DNA of 64,000 nucleotides from Parapedobacter pyrenivorans (GTDB taxonomy: Bacteria; Bacteroidota; Bacteroidia; Sphingobacteriales; Sphingobacteriaceae): positions 310,001 through 374,000 of the forward strand of contig NZ_BMER01000006.1 of the NCBI RefSeq assembly GCF_014636865.1, written 5' to 3'. The notes under the pieces are model-generated. The model was given only the letters and a program-made list of their open reading frames with translations. It did not search any database and was not told the DNA's origin. Positions within the stretch are counted from its first letter, which is position 1; every line of letters starts with the position of its first letter. Shown here piece by piece: positions 8,877 to 17,498 of this stretch. Both the position numbers and the translations under genes were made by a program.

Positions 8877-9626
8877 CTAAAAGCGGATAAGGGATTTCAG
8901 GTTCCATTCCTTAATCTGCTCAATAGTAATATGATCTTCGTAAATCGCCTTACCGACCACACATGCCTCCACGCGGATGGCGTCCAGGGCATGGATATCT
9001 TCCATGGAGCTTATGCCTCCTGAAGCGATGAGTTTAATGATGGGCGAATGATCCAGTAATTTCCTATACAGATCCACTCCCGCACCACCAAGTTTACCAT
9101 CTTTGTTGATATCCGTGCAAAGAAAACGGAAAAACCCAAGGGTCAGGCACCTGTCGATGTAATCCAGTAGCTTCACCGGTGAACTTTCCATCCAACCGGA
9201 ATATTTAATCACTTCATCCAGCACATCAATGGCGATCACAACATGGTCGGCATATTTGCGCTTCCCGAGATTGAGCTGACTAAGCTCATCCAAAAAAGTC
9301 GGATTGGTAATGGCTTGTGTACCCACCACCACGCGATGGATGCCTGCGTCGATAAGCTCCTTTACCTTCTCGATACTGCGCACGCCCCCACCATATTGCA
9401 CCTTCATGTCTGTGTTACGGATAATGTCAAACAGGTAGGCCTGATTGGAAAAATCACCCTTGGCACCATTGAGATCTATAATATGCACAAATTCAGTACC
9501 GTTTGACTGGTACTTTTCGATCATCTCTTCGAGGCTCACCTCATACACGGTCGCCTCATTGTAGTTGCCCTCACGCAGACGAACAACTTTTTTGTCCAAT
9601 ACATCTATAGCTGGAATGATATACAT
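8877..9626 (-). CDS. hisA: ProFAR isomerase HisA
   Basis: Phosphoribosylformimino-5-aminoimidazole carboxamide ribotide isomerase, the step before HisF/HisH. The 249-aa barrel has catalytic D8 in IPAIDVLDKKVVRL and a second catalytic aspartate in the FLCTDINKDGKLGGAG segment. The phosphate-binding YGGGVRSIE and ASGGISS loops are present. It lies 19 bp downstream of hisH. Confidence 0.97.
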   Translation of the reverse strand: MYIIPAIDVLDKKVVRLREGNYNEATVYEVSLEEMIEKYQSNGTEFVHIIDLNGAKGDFSNQAYLFDIIRNTDMKVQYGGGVRSIEKVKELIDAGIHRVVVGTQAITNPTFLDELSQLNLGKRKYADHVVIAIDVLDEVIKYSGWMESSPVKLLDYIDRCLTLGFFRFLCTDINKDGKLGGAGVDLYRKLLDHSPIIKLIASGGISSMEDIHALDAIRVEACVVGKAIYEDHITIEQIKEWNLKSLIRF

Positions 9627-9645
9627 AGCACTCTTAAGGTTGATT

Positions 9646-10239
9646 CTAAAATAAATTTGAAAAATTCAACAATAACTGTTCACCTGCCGCACCGGACTTT
9701 TCTGGGTGAAATTGCACTCCATAGAAATTTCTATCCTGTAGAGCGGCTGAAAATTTCAGCCCATATTGGGTAAAAGCGGCCGTAAAAGTAGTATTATATT
9801 CGATAAAGTAAGCGTGTACAAAGTAAAAGTAGGCATCTTTCGCTATATTATCGAATATCGGACAGTTGTTTTCTTGAAAAACACGATTCCAGCCCACATG
9901 CGGCACTTTCTCATCGATACGGTCTTCAAAATGTAACGTTTTCAAGGGAATGATATCCAACAAAGGGCTATTACCTTCTTCCGAATAGGCGGTCAACAAC
10001 TGCATCCCCACGCATATTCCTAATACCGGTTTCGTGAGCTGCCCAACATGGGCTGCTAGGCCGGACGCCTGCAATTTCTGCATGGCGGCTCCTGCATGGC
10101 CCACCCCTGGAATGATAATCCGGTCATAAGTCGCTAACTCATCGGCCTTATTAACCATTCCATAACGGATACCCAAACGGTCTAATGCCGCAGTCAATGA
10201 AAAGATATTGCCAGCTCCATAATTAATGATACCTGTCAT
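9646..10239 (-). CDS. hisH: Imidazole glycerol phosphate synthase glutaminase subunit HisH
   Basis: Class-I glutamine amidotransferase that feeds ammonia to HisF. The 197-aa protein has the nucleophile cysteine in [11 protein letters not shown] (near residue 76) and the His-Glu pair in QFHPEKSG, with a typical N-terminal IINYGAGN. Its ATG overlaps the hisB stop by 4 bp, which suggests translational coupling. Confidence 0.97.
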   Translation of the reverse strand: MTGIINYGAGNIFSLTAALDRLGIRYGMVNKADELATYDRIIIPGVGHAGAAMQKLQASGLAAHVGQLTKPVLGICVGMQLLTAYSEEGNSPLLDIIPLKTLHFEDRIDEKVPHVGWNRVFQENNCPIFDNIAKDAYFYFVHAYFIEYNTTFTAAFTQYGLKFSAALQDRNFYGVQFHPEKSGAAGEQLLLNFSNLF

Positions 10240-11375
10240 AACATCCCCTTTGTACTTGGCAATTCCATGTGTTCCGCATCGCGCTTTACCGCCCGCTTAA
10301 TGGATTTGGCAAACGCTTTAAAAATTGCCTCTATTTTGTGGTGTTCGTTTTCTCCTTCAGCCTTGATATTGAGGTTGCATTTGGCGGCATCCGAAAAAGA
10401 CTTGAAAAAATGGAAAAACATTTCTGTAGGCATGTCGCCTATTTTCTCGCGCTTAAATTCGGCATCCCAAACAATCCAGCTGCGCCCGCCGAAATCAATG
10501 GCCACCTGCGCCAAGCAATCGTCCATCGGCAGTGAAAAGGCATAACGCTCAATACCGCGTTTATCGCCCAGTGTTTTAGCGAAAACCTCCCCCAACGCTA
10601 TTCCGGTGTCCTCTATGGTATGGTGCTCATCGATATGAAGATCACCGGTTGCGCGTACCGTAAGGTCAATATGGCCATGACGGGCTAGTTGATCAAGCAT
10701 GTGGTCAAAAAATGGCAGTCCTGTATTGATGTCGGCTTTGCCTTTGCCATCGAGATCAAGCTTGATATAAATATCCGTTTCATTGGTTTTACGATGATAT
10801 TCACCTACTCGGCTGCTCAACTTTAGAAACTCATAGATGGCTTTCCAATCTGGGGTCTCCAACGCCACCACGGATTCATCGATCAGATGCGCTTCGGCAG
10901 CGCCAAGCGCATCGTTATTCCGCAACCAAATCGCTTTGGCACCTAAGTTCTGTGCTAACTTCACATCGTTAACCCGGTCGCCAATCACGAACGACTGTGC
11001 AAGGTCATACTTTGTTTGATCAAAATAAGCAGTCAACAATGCTGTTCCCGGTTTGCGCGAGGGCGCATTGTCATGGGGATATGTGCGATCGATGTGTTCT
11101 GCAGCGAATGCCACCCCTTCACCTGCAAAGGTGTTGATGATAAAATGGTGCACCGGCCAGAAATTCTCCTCAGGGTGCGAGTCTGTGCCCAATCCATCCT
11201 GATTGGAGACCAGGATTAATTCAAAATCAAGTTCGTTCGCAATGCGCGGCAGATATTGCAGCGCACCCGGATAAAACCTCAATTTGGTAAACGAATCAAT
11301 CTGCTCGTCTTCGGGCTCCACAATCAATGTACCATCCCGGTCTATGAAAAGTAGTCTTTTAATCGTATCAGGCAT
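10236..11375 (-). CDS. hisB: Bifunctional histidinol-phosphatase / imidazoleglycerol-phosphate dehydratase
   Basis: Fusion catalysing the dehydratase (step 6) and phosphatase (step 8) reactions. The N-terminal HAD phosphatase (about residues 1-165) carries [11 protein letters not shown]; its zinc-loop region is reduced ([11 protein letters not shown]), without the cysteines of E. coli HisB. The C-terminal dehydratase has the metal-binding HHTIEDTG and a second [14 protein letters not shown] motif. I prefer the ATG at 11375 ([11 protein letters not shown]) because it sits just before the first HAD strand; the frame stays open to 11402. Confidence 0.95.
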   Translation of the reverse strand: MPDTIKRLLFIDRDGTLIVEPEDEQIDSFTKLRFYPGALQYLPRIANELDFELILVSNQDGLGTDSHPEENFWPVHHFIINTFAGEGVAFAAEHIDRTYPHDNAPSRKPGTALLTAYFDQTKYDLAQSFVIGDRVNDVKLAQNLGAKAIWLRNNDALGAAEAHLIDESVVALETPDWKAIYEFLKLSSRVGEYHRKTNETDIYIKLDLDGKGKADINTGLPFFDHMLDQLARHGHIDLTVRATGDLHIDEHHTIEDTGIALGEVFAKTLGDKRGIERYAFSLPMDDCLAQVAIDFGGRSWIVWDAEFKREKIGDMPTEMFFHFFKSFSDAAKCNLNIKAEGENEHHKIEAIFKAFAKSIKRAVKRDAEHMELPSTKGML

Positions 11376-11423
11376 CGATTTTCCTATATTGCCTTGAATC
11401 ATGGTTGTATTGAACCGCCAAAC

Positions 11424-12485
11424 TTAACTAAATTTTTCCAACGCGCTTATAAGTTCTTTGTTTTCATCCGGCGTACCCACCGTAATGCGCAAGCAGCCGG
11501 CACATAGTTCCACCTTAGACCGGTCACGCACGATGATGCTCTTGGCAACTAAATATTCGTACAGCTTTCTTGGTTCATCGATCTTTACCAATATAAAATT
11601 GGCATCTGATGGGTATACATGCAATACATAGGGGAGCGCGTGTAGCTTTTCGGCTAGCCCGTCACGCTCAGCTACAGTTTCCTTAATCCATGCGTTTACG
11701 GTATCGATATTGTCCAATGCCTTTAGCACCAGCTCCTGCGTAGCTAGATTGATGTTGTAAGGAGGTTTTATCTTATTAAAGATTTCGATGATTTCCTCGC
11801 TTGCGAAGGCCATCCCCAACCGCAGTCCGGCCAAACCCCAAGCCTTTGATAACGTCTGCAGCACCACCAAGTTACCATATTCGGTGAGCTCCTGAATGAA
11901 TGTCTTTTGCCGAGAATAGTTGATATACGCTTCATCGATGACCACCAGTCCGTTGAAGTTGGCCAAGACCGTCTCCACATCTTCCCGATGCAATGAGTTT
12001 CCCGTGGGATTATTTGGCGAACACAGAAAAATCATCCGCGTATTGGCATCGATTGCCTCTGCGATGCCATTAAGATCGAGCTGAAAATCGGCGGTCAGGT
12101 TTACCTTTTTGATGGCCACATCATTGATGTTGGCGGATACTTCGTACATGCCGTAGGTAGGGGGTACGAGAATGACGTTGTCTATCCCGGGCCGGCAGCA
12201 TGCCCGATACAGGATATCGATCGCTTCATCGCTGCCGTTGCCCAAAAACATATTCCGTGCCGGAACTCCTTTAATACCACTTAACTTCAATTTCAACTGA
12301 TGTTGTAACGGATCGGGATACCGATTAAAATTTCGTTCCAAAGGTGACCCGTATGCATTTTCATTGGCATCCAGCAATATGGAAGCTTCCCCCTTGAATT
12401 CATCGCGGGCCGACGAATACGGAACGAGTTTTTGAATATTCTCCCTCAACAATTTTGTTAGCTCAAATGTCGTTGTCATTTTCAA
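11424..12485 (-). CDS. hisC: Histidinol-phosphate aminotransferase
   Basis: PLP enzyme of aminotransferase fold type I that converts imidazole acetol phosphate to histidinol phosphate. The 353-aa protein has the PLP lysine at about K214 in TLSKAWGLAGLRLG, the substrate loop SPNNPTGN, and DEAYINY. It starts MKMTTTFELT, so M1 or M3 may initiate. It begins only 2 bp after the rnz stop; no hisG or hisD precedes it, as would be usual in a full his operon. Confidence 0.96.
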   Translation of the reverse strand: MKMTTTFELTKLLRENIQKLVPYSSARDEFKGEASILLDANENAYGSPLERNFNRYPDPLQHQLKLKLSGIKGVPARNMFLGNGSDEAIDILYRACCRPGIDNVILVPPTYGMYEVSANINDVAIKKVNLTADFQLDLNGIAEAIDANTRMIFLCSPNNPTGNSLHREDVETVLANFNGLVVIDEAYINYSRQKTFIQELTEYGNLVVLQTLSKAWGLAGLRLGMAFASEEIIEIFNKIKPPYNINLATQELVLKALDNIDTVNAWIKETVAERDGLAEKLHALPYVLHVYPSDANFILVKIDEPRKLYEYLVAKSIIVRDRSKVELCAGCLRITVGTPDENKELISALEKFS

Positions 12486-12487
12486 TT

Positions 12488-13399
12488 TTATATCCTATAC
12501 CAATTTCCTTCCAACGCCAATTGCGTTTCCGCAAAGGTCTCCCTGCTTTCTTGAAGCAGCGGCTTCAAATCCTTGTACCGCGCCGAGTAATGCCCGATGA
12601 GTAATTTCTTCGCTCCTACTTCAATAGCGACCTCCGCAGCTTGCAGCGCGGTAGTATGGTAGGTATCAACTGCCCTGTCAACCATCTCATGCAGGAAAGT
12701 GGCTTCGTGATACAGTAAGTCTATTTGCTGGATGAAGGGTAGGTAGCTCGGCGTCCTTACCGTATCAGAGCAATATGCATAGCTGCGCGGAGCGGGGGGT
12801 GCAACAGTCAAATCCTGCCAACGATATATCGTCCCATCTGATGCCGTATAATCATATCCGCGCTTAACCAGGGAAAGATACGCGCTGGGCACCCCTATCG
12901 CTTCGGTTTTTTCACGATCAATGGTTGGCAAATGTTTTTTTTCATCAAACCGGAATCCCGTGCATGCGATCCGGTGATCTAAGGGAAAACTACTCACTAA
13001 TAAATTCTCATTTTCAAAGATCACATCCTGCACATCATCCTGCGTGGTATGCACATGCAAAGCATAGCGCAATACCGTTTGGGAATGCAAAAAATGCAAG
13101 TCGATGATTTCCTTTAAGCCTGGGGGGCCGTACACATGCAATTCATCTTTACGCCCCACCAAATGCATGGAGGAGATAAGACCGATTAAGCCCAGGTAAT
13201 GGTCGCCATGCAAATGGCTAATGAAAATATGTTTGATACGGTTGCTCCTGACGCCATATTTAATCAGCTGTACCTGTGTACCCTCACCGCAATCTATCAA
13301 ATACAGCTGTTCATTGACATTGACGAGTTGAGCAGTGGGATGGCGACCATATATTGGTGTGGCGGAACTACTTCCTAATATCAATACCTCAAATTTCAT
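12488..13399 (-). CDS. rnz: Ribonuclease Z
   Basis: Metallo-beta-lactamase-fold tRNA 3'-end endonuclease, 303 aa, the usual size of the short RNase Z form. The zinc motif SHLHGDHYLGL gives H62, H64, D66 and H67, and later ligands lie in FPLDHRIACTG, YCSDT and LIGHYSARY. Its ATG overlaps the STAS stop by 4 bp, and hisC follows at 2 bp, so it is embedded in the operon. Confidence 0.95.
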   Translation of the reverse strand: MKFEVLILGSSSATPIYGRHPTAQLVNVNEQLYLIDCGEGTQVQLIKYGVRSNRIKHIFISHLHGDHYLGLIGLISSMHLVGRKDELHVYGPPGLKEIIDLHFLHSQTVLRYALHVHTTQDDVQDVIFENENLLVSSFPLDHRIACTGFRFDEKKHLPTIDREKTEAIGVPSAYLSLVKRGYDYTASDGTIYRWQDLTVAPPAPRSYAYCSDTVRTPSYLPFIQQIDLLYHEATFLHEMVDRAVDTYHTTALQAAEVAIEVGAKKLLIGHYSARYKDLKPLLQESRETFAETQLALEGNWYRI

Positions 13400-13779
13400 C
13401 CCTCTTCCGTGGCACCTCTCAAATCCTTTTCAAGTTCTTTCGAAAATATCAGATCCTCTGCTTCTGCGGTATTTGGTGCAACCGTCAACACGCCATCCAG
13501 CTTACATACGGAGATGAGGTTCTTGATCCGTTGGTTTGCACACGCCAAGATAAATACACCGCCAGCCGCCTTGCACAAACGATGCGCCAACAATCCCGTA
13601 CGCAAGCCCGATGAATCTGCGTCTTTTACATGCGATAAATCAAATACAATGTTCCGTTGGCCACCACTATTCCGAAGCAAGAATTCCAATTTTATCTTAG
13701 GTGCCGAATCCCCATCCAATAGCTCGACATGGGGTTGTATGATCACGTATTTTTCGTGCTTATCAATGGTGAATTTCAT
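13396..13779 (-). CDS. STAS-domain protein (anti-sigma factor antagonist-like)
   Basis: 127-aa single STAS domain of the SpoIIAA type. The site for serine phosphorylation is present in DADSSGLRTG, preceded by a beta strand (NIVFDLSHV). Such proteins bind an anti-sigma kinase or act as a module in signalling; no kinase partner is encoded nearby. It lies between purC and rnz and overlaps rnz by 4 bp. The C-terminal 20 residues are acidic and probably disordered. Confidence 0.85.
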   Translation of the reverse strand: MKFTIDKHEKYVIIQPHVELLDGDSAPKIKLEFLLRNSGGQRNIVFDLSHVKDADSSGLRTGLLAHRLCKAAGGVFILACANQRIKNLISVCKLDGVLTVAPNTAEAEDLIFSKELEKDLRGATEEG

Positions 13780-13823
13780 TTTACGTATTGTTTATTTTAT
13801 GGCCTGATAACCCCTGTTCCTAT

Positions 13824-14774
13824 TTAATCAGTGATGTGCCGGAGAGCAGCCGTTGTATTACGCTCCACCCTACTCAGGACATCTGCGTTTTCCGGAAAGA
13901 TAAACCGCTCCCCGGTTATGTGCTCAAAGAGCTCGATATACCTTTCAGAAATCGAAGATACGATTTCATTTGTCATTTCGGGCACCTGTTGATTTTCTTT
14001 CCCCTGAAAGCCATTCTCAATCAACCATTTCCGAACAAATTCCTTTGACAATTGTCGTTGTGGTTTGCCTTCCTGCTGCAAGCGCTCAAAACTGTCAGCA
14101 TAAAAATAGCGGGACGAATCCGGCGTATGTATCTCGTCGATCAAGTATATTTTCCCATCCAACTTACCAAACTCATACTTGGTATCCACCAAGATCAACC
14201 CTCTTTCGGCCGCTAGTTCGGTACCACGTTTAAACAATGCTTTGGTATAGATTTCTAGCTGTGCGTAGTCTGTTGCAGATACGATATTCTGCTTTAGGAT
14301 TTCAGCGCGTGAAATATCTTCATCGTGTCCTACGGCTGCTTTCGTAGTCGGTGTGATGATCGGCTCAGGTAGGCGATCATTTTCACGAAGGCCGTCCGGG
14401 AGTGGCTCGCCACAGATTTCACGTTTACCGGCATGGTATTCACGCCAAGCGTGGCCGGAGAGGTATCCGCGTATGACCATTTCTACTTTAAACGGCTGGC
14501 AAAGATGGCCGATGGTCACACAAGGATCGGGCACAGCGATGACCCAATTGGGCACGATATCTTCGGTAGCCTTGAGAAATTTCGCAGCAATCTGGTTGAG
14601 TACCTGACCTTTGTGGGGTATTGCCCGTGGCAACACCACATCAAATGCCGATATACGATCTGTCGCTACCATCGCCAGGTATTTATCGGCAATGGTATAC
14701 ACGTCGCGTACTTTACCTCTGTAAAAGGCCTGCTGCCTTTCGAAATTGAAATTGGTTTCTTTTATGGTATTCAT
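13824..14774 (-). CDS. purC: SAICAR synthetase
   Basis: Phosphoribosylaminoimidazole-succinocarboxamide synthase: joins CAIR and aspartate in purine synthesis. 316 aa, the longer form with a C-terminal extension. Recognisable segments are [45 protein letters not shown] and [15 protein letters not shown] made by HisFH also enters this pathway, which may be why the gene stands in the same run, though the 44-bp gap to the STAS gene leaves room for a separate promoter. Confidence 0.96.
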   Translation of the reverse strand: MNTIKETNFNFERQQAFYRGKVRDVYTIADKYLAMVATDRISAFDVVLPRAIPHKGQVLNQIAAKFLKATEDIVPNWVIAVPDPCVTIGHLCQPFKVEMVIRGYLSGHAWREYHAGKREICGEPLPDGLRENDRLPEPIITPTTKAAVGHDEDISRAEILKQNIVSATDYAQLEIYTKALFKRGTELAAERGLILVDTKYEFGKLDGKIYLIDEIHTPDSSRYFYADSFERLQQEGKPQRQLSKEFVRKWLIENGFQGKENQQVPEMTNEIVSSISERYIELFEHITGERFIFPENADVLSRVERNTTAALRHITD

Positions 14775-14781
14775 GTTTTAA

Positions 14782-14812
14782 CTATCAGCTTTCGGATATC
14801 GACGATCAGCTT
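14782..14812. repeat. Short repeats with CTATCAGCTT core between phoH and purC
   Basis: CTATCAGCTT at 14782-14791 and GATCAGCTTA at 14804-14813 lie in the 61-bp phoH-purC gap. The same core occurs three times just upstream of phoH (15804-15840). Read on the minus strand it is AAGCTGATAG. Confidence 0.5.
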
Positions 14813-14835
14813 ATGACTAGTGGCTTATGGCTAAA

Positions 14836-15798
14836 TCAAATATCCCCATACGCTTCCAATATCCGTCTTACGAGTCTGTGCCGCACGACATCCCCGCCAC
14901 TTAGGTGAATGATATCAATCCCTTCGATACCGTCGAGCAACTTCAATGCGGTCGGCAAGCCGGATTGCTGCTTTTTGGGCAGGTCTATCTGCGTGACGTC
15001 ACCGGTGACGATAAACTTTGCCGTCGGTCCCATCCTGGTAAGAAACATTTTCACCTGCATATCTGTGGCATTTTGGGCTTCATCCAAGATGACAAAACAA
15101 TTATCGAGTGTCCGGCCACGCATGAACGCCAAGGGGGCGACTTCAATTGTCCGGTTTTCCAGAAAGATCTTCAATTTTTCAGCAGGAATCATATCGTCCA
15201 ACGCATCATAAAGCGGCCTAAGATATGGATCTACTTTTTCCTTGAGATCACCCGGTAAGAACCCCAGGTTTTCACCAGCCTCCACGGCGGGCCTCGTGAG
15301 GATAATACGCTTCACCTCCTTATTGCGCAACGCCCTTACGGCAAGCGCTACTGCGGTATATGTTTTACCTGTTCCTGCGGGCCCGATGGCAAAGAGGATA
15401 TCATTTTTGAGTATGCTCTCCACCATCCGCCGTTGGTTTGCTGTCCGTGCTTTTACCACGATACCGTTGGGGCCGAAAACGATGGGTTCGGCACCTACGC
15501 CACCGGCAACCGCTTTTTCCCCATTTTTGGTTATAATACCTGCTTTGGTATTCCCCAAAATGGTCTCCACGTCATTGGCAGTTAGGCTATTATACTGTTC
15601 GACATGAGCAACAACCTTGTCAAAATCATCCTTGAACAAGGTAATTTCTCGTTCATCCCCAAGCACCTTCACTTCATTGCCCCTAGCCACGATCTTTAAC
15701 TTCGGAAATTGTTTTTTGAACACCTCGAAATGCTCATTCTGTGCCCCCCACAATACAGCGGGATTCACATATTCCAACGTAATATTTAACTCGTTCAA
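14836..15798 (-). CDS. PhoH-family ATPase
   Basis: Predicted cytoplasmic ATPase, possibly linked to RNA metabolism; the cellular role is not settled. 320 aa with an N-terminal KH-like/PhoH-specific part and an ATPase domain: Walker A GPAGTGKTYTA (K145), Walker B CFVILDEAQNA, and the GDVTQIDLP motif. The start codon at 15798 is TTG; there is no ATG between it and the upstream in-frame stop, and NELNITLEYVNP fits the family N-terminus. It is the first gene of the minus-strand run and divergent from the SAM hydroxide adenosyltransferase. Confidence 0.92.
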   Translation of the reverse strand: MNELNITLEYVNPAVLWGAQNEHFEVFKKQFPKLKIVARGNEVKVLGDEREITLFKDDFDKVVAHVEQYNSLTANDVETILGNTKAGIITKNGEKAVAGGVGAEPIVFGPNGIVVKARTANQRRMVESILKNDILFAIGPAGTGKTYTAVALAVRALRNKEVKRIILTRPAVEAGENLGFLPGDLKEKVDPYLRPLYDALDDMIPAEKLKIFLENRTIEVAPLAFMRGRTLDNCFVILDEAQNATDMQVKMFLTRMGPTAKFIVTGDVTQIDLPKKQQSGLPTALKLLDGIEGIDIIHLSGGDVVRHRLVRRILEAYGDI

Positions 15799-15803
15799 TC
15801 TTT

Positions 15804-15840
15804 TATCAGCTATCAGCTTTCTGCCCTTGGCTATCAGCTT
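15804..15840. repeat. Three TATCAGC(TT) repeats directly upstream of phoH
   Basis: TATCAGC at 15804-15810, TATCAGCTT at 15811-15819 and CTATCAGCTT at 15831-15840. On the minus strand this is a run of AAGCTGATAGC units in the leader just before the TTG start of phoH. The unit recurs at 14782-14813. It looks like a short dispersed intergenic repeat. Confidence 0.55.
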
Positions 15841-15907
15841 AGATCCTTCTTCGTTTATATTTCAACTCCCATACGCTGTTGCCGATTCCTATAGGCGATA
15901 CAGCCCT

Positions 15908-15915
15908 CAAATATA
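15908..15915 (-). promoter_or_regulatory. Candidate -7 box TATATTTG for phoH
   Basis: Matches TAnnTTTG on the minus strand, 110 bp before the phoH start. No TTG is found at the right distance upstream, so this is tentative. Confidence 0.3.
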
Positions 15916-15977
15916 GCGATAAATTGCCATTCATATCTGCGAATTAAAAAATCTCCTTTGCCGACAATTCTGAATAA

Positions 15978-16008
15978 TTGGATATAATACCAACTTTATC
16001 TAAGTTTG
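15978..16008 (+). promoter_or_regulatory. Bacteroidota-type promoter TTG-N20-TAAGTTTG
   Basis: TTG at 15978-15980, a 20-bp spacer, and TAAGTTTG at 16001-16008 fit the known TTG-N17-23-TAnnTTTG consensus. The start codon at 16031 follows after 22 bp, giving a short leader. Confidence 0.6.
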
Positions 16009-16030
16009 CAACGATTCAAGAAAAGCGGGT

Positions 16031-16810
16031 ATGGGTATCATTACCTTAACAACTGATTTAGGGCACAAAGATTTTTACCAAGCTGCGCTTAAGGGTAGCA
16101 TCATTAGTCAATTCCCAACGGCGAACTTGATCGATATTTCTCATGAAATCCCGCCCTTCGATATTCAATACGCGGCCTTCGTTCTCAAAAACGCATATCC
16201 TTATTTTCCAAAAAAAACCGTTCACCTTGTGGGCATTGATTCGGTTTTCAACCAGGATACGCGCTACCTAGCCTTACAGCACAACGGGCATTATTTCGTC
16301 GGTGCAGACAATGGCATCTTTTCGCTGATCCTGGATGGCGTTCCTGAAGAAGTGGTTGAGCTGAACATCATCCAAGACCTGAAATACCTGCATTTTCCCT
16401 TGACCGACATTTTCGCCAAGGCAGCATGCGTGCTTGCGAAAGGTGGTGTGCTCAACGATATCGGCGATCCGGTTACTGCCATAGTGGACCGTACGCTGGT
16501 GCAACCCGTCGTCGAAAAAGACAGTCTGCGGGGCAGTGTGGTCTTCATTGATTCATTCGGCAACGTCATCAGCAATATCAATAAAGAGCTGTTCAACAAG
16601 GTGCAACGAAGTCGGAATTTCGTATTATATTTCAGGCGCAATGAGACGATCGAACAGATGAGCTGGCATTATAACGATGTGCCTGAAGGGGAAAAGCTGT
16701 GTTTGTTTGGCATCAGTAATTATTTGGAAATCGCCATCAACAAAGGGAATGCGAGTGGTCTGCTGGGGCTCAACAAAGGAGACATCCTCCGTGTGGAATT
16801 TGGAAAGTAG
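16031..16810 (+). CDS. SAM hydroxide adenosyltransferase (SAM-dependent chlorinase/fluorinase superfamily)
   Basis: Member of the former DUF62 family, known to hydrolyse S-adenosylmethionine to adenosine and methionine. The 259-aa protein has the family N-terminus IITLTTDLGHKDFYQAALKG with its SAM-binding aspartate, an Asn-rich adenosine pocket (VGADNGIFSLI), and the C-terminal domain with GSVVFIDSFGNVISNI. It is the first gene of the plus-strand run and has a convincing promoter. The family seldom halogenates, and nothing here suggests that it does. Confidence 0.9.
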   Translation: MGIITLTTDLGHKDFYQAALKGSIISQFPTANLIDISHEIPPFDIQYAAFVLKNAYPYFPKKTVHLVGIDSVFNQDTRYLALQHNGHYFVGADNGIFSLILDGVPEEVVELNIIQDLKYLHFPLTDIFAKAACVLAKGGVLNDIGDPVTAIVDRTLVQPVVEKDSLRGSVVFIDSFGNVISNINKELFNKVQRSRNFVLYFRRNETIEQMSWHYNDVPEGEKLCLFGISNYLEIAINKGNASGLLGLNKGDILRVEFGK

Positions 16811-16864
16811 CCTATTCGGCGCTCGCATGCCGATTTTGGTCCGTTTTTTGAGCCTACGCCCCCT

Positions 16865-17443
16865 ATGCGACCCTATCAGCTAACAAGTGTGCCTCGCAGA
16901 TCGCGGTTTTTTCGTTCCTGCAGCGTTGCCTGCACACTTACTTTCTTACTGCTCGTCTATATCCCGTCGTTTGCCCAACAGTCGACATCCGACACCTCCG
17001 GTTACGAAATGCAACGTCAGAGAGTGAATGAACTCCTGCAGCAGCGCAGTGCACGGTTTGGCCAATTTGATGAGAGCCTCAAAAAACGCACCGGTATCTT
17101 CGGCTTAAAGACCAAAAAAGACATGCAGTCCTCGATCGATATCTTGAAGCAGATCGTCATGACGGACAATAACATTTTCCGGGAAACGAAGATGCTGCTC
17201 GACTACAAAGATTTTGAAAAGTCGCAAATCGCCGAACAGGCCAATGAATTTGACGGGCGTATCAACGGTTATATTAAGACCATCAGCAAACTACAACGCG
17301 AACAAGAACGATTAACCGCAGAAGTCGATGCACTTGAAAAATCCACCCGTTTTTATGAGGGCATGCTGGTGTTACTGGGACTATCCATTGTGGGTGCAGG
17401 CATCTTCCTCATTCTACGCCGCCAAAAATTGACGAAAGCGTGA
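16865..17443 (+). CDS. Hypothetical membrane-anchored coiled-coil protein
   Basis: 192 aa of no recognised family. The N-terminus carries an export signal (VACTLTFLLLVYIPSFAQQ, cleavage after FAQ). The middle, about residues 50-160, is helical and charged with heptad-like spacing (LQREQERLTAEVDALEKS), suggesting a coiled coil. A single membrane helix follows (MLVLLGLSIVGAGIFLILRR) with a positive tail. A periplasmic coiled coil tethered to the inner membrane is a fair reading. It lies between the SAM enzyme and an ABC exporter, 54 bp after the former. Confidence 0.7.
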   Translation: MRPYQLTSVPRRSRFFRSCSVACTLTFLLLVYIPSFAQQSTSDTSGYEMQRQRVNELLQQRSARFGQFDESLKKRTGIFGLKTKKDMQSSIDILKQIVMTDNNIFRETKMLLDYKDFEKSQIAEQANEFDGRINGYIKTISKLQREQERLTAEVDALEKSTRFYEGMLVLLGLSIVGAGIFLILRRQKLTKA

Positions 17444-17465
17444 TATGCGTCAATGTTATTGTCTA

Positions 17466-17473
17466 TACTTTTG
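17466..17473 (+). promoter_or_regulatory. Candidate -7 box TACTTTTG for the ABC exporter
   Basis: Matches TAnnTTTG 25 bp before the ATG at 17499. The expected upstream TTG is not well placed. Confidence 0.35.
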
Positions 17474-17498
17474 CCCCTATAGTTTTTAATGATAGGAC

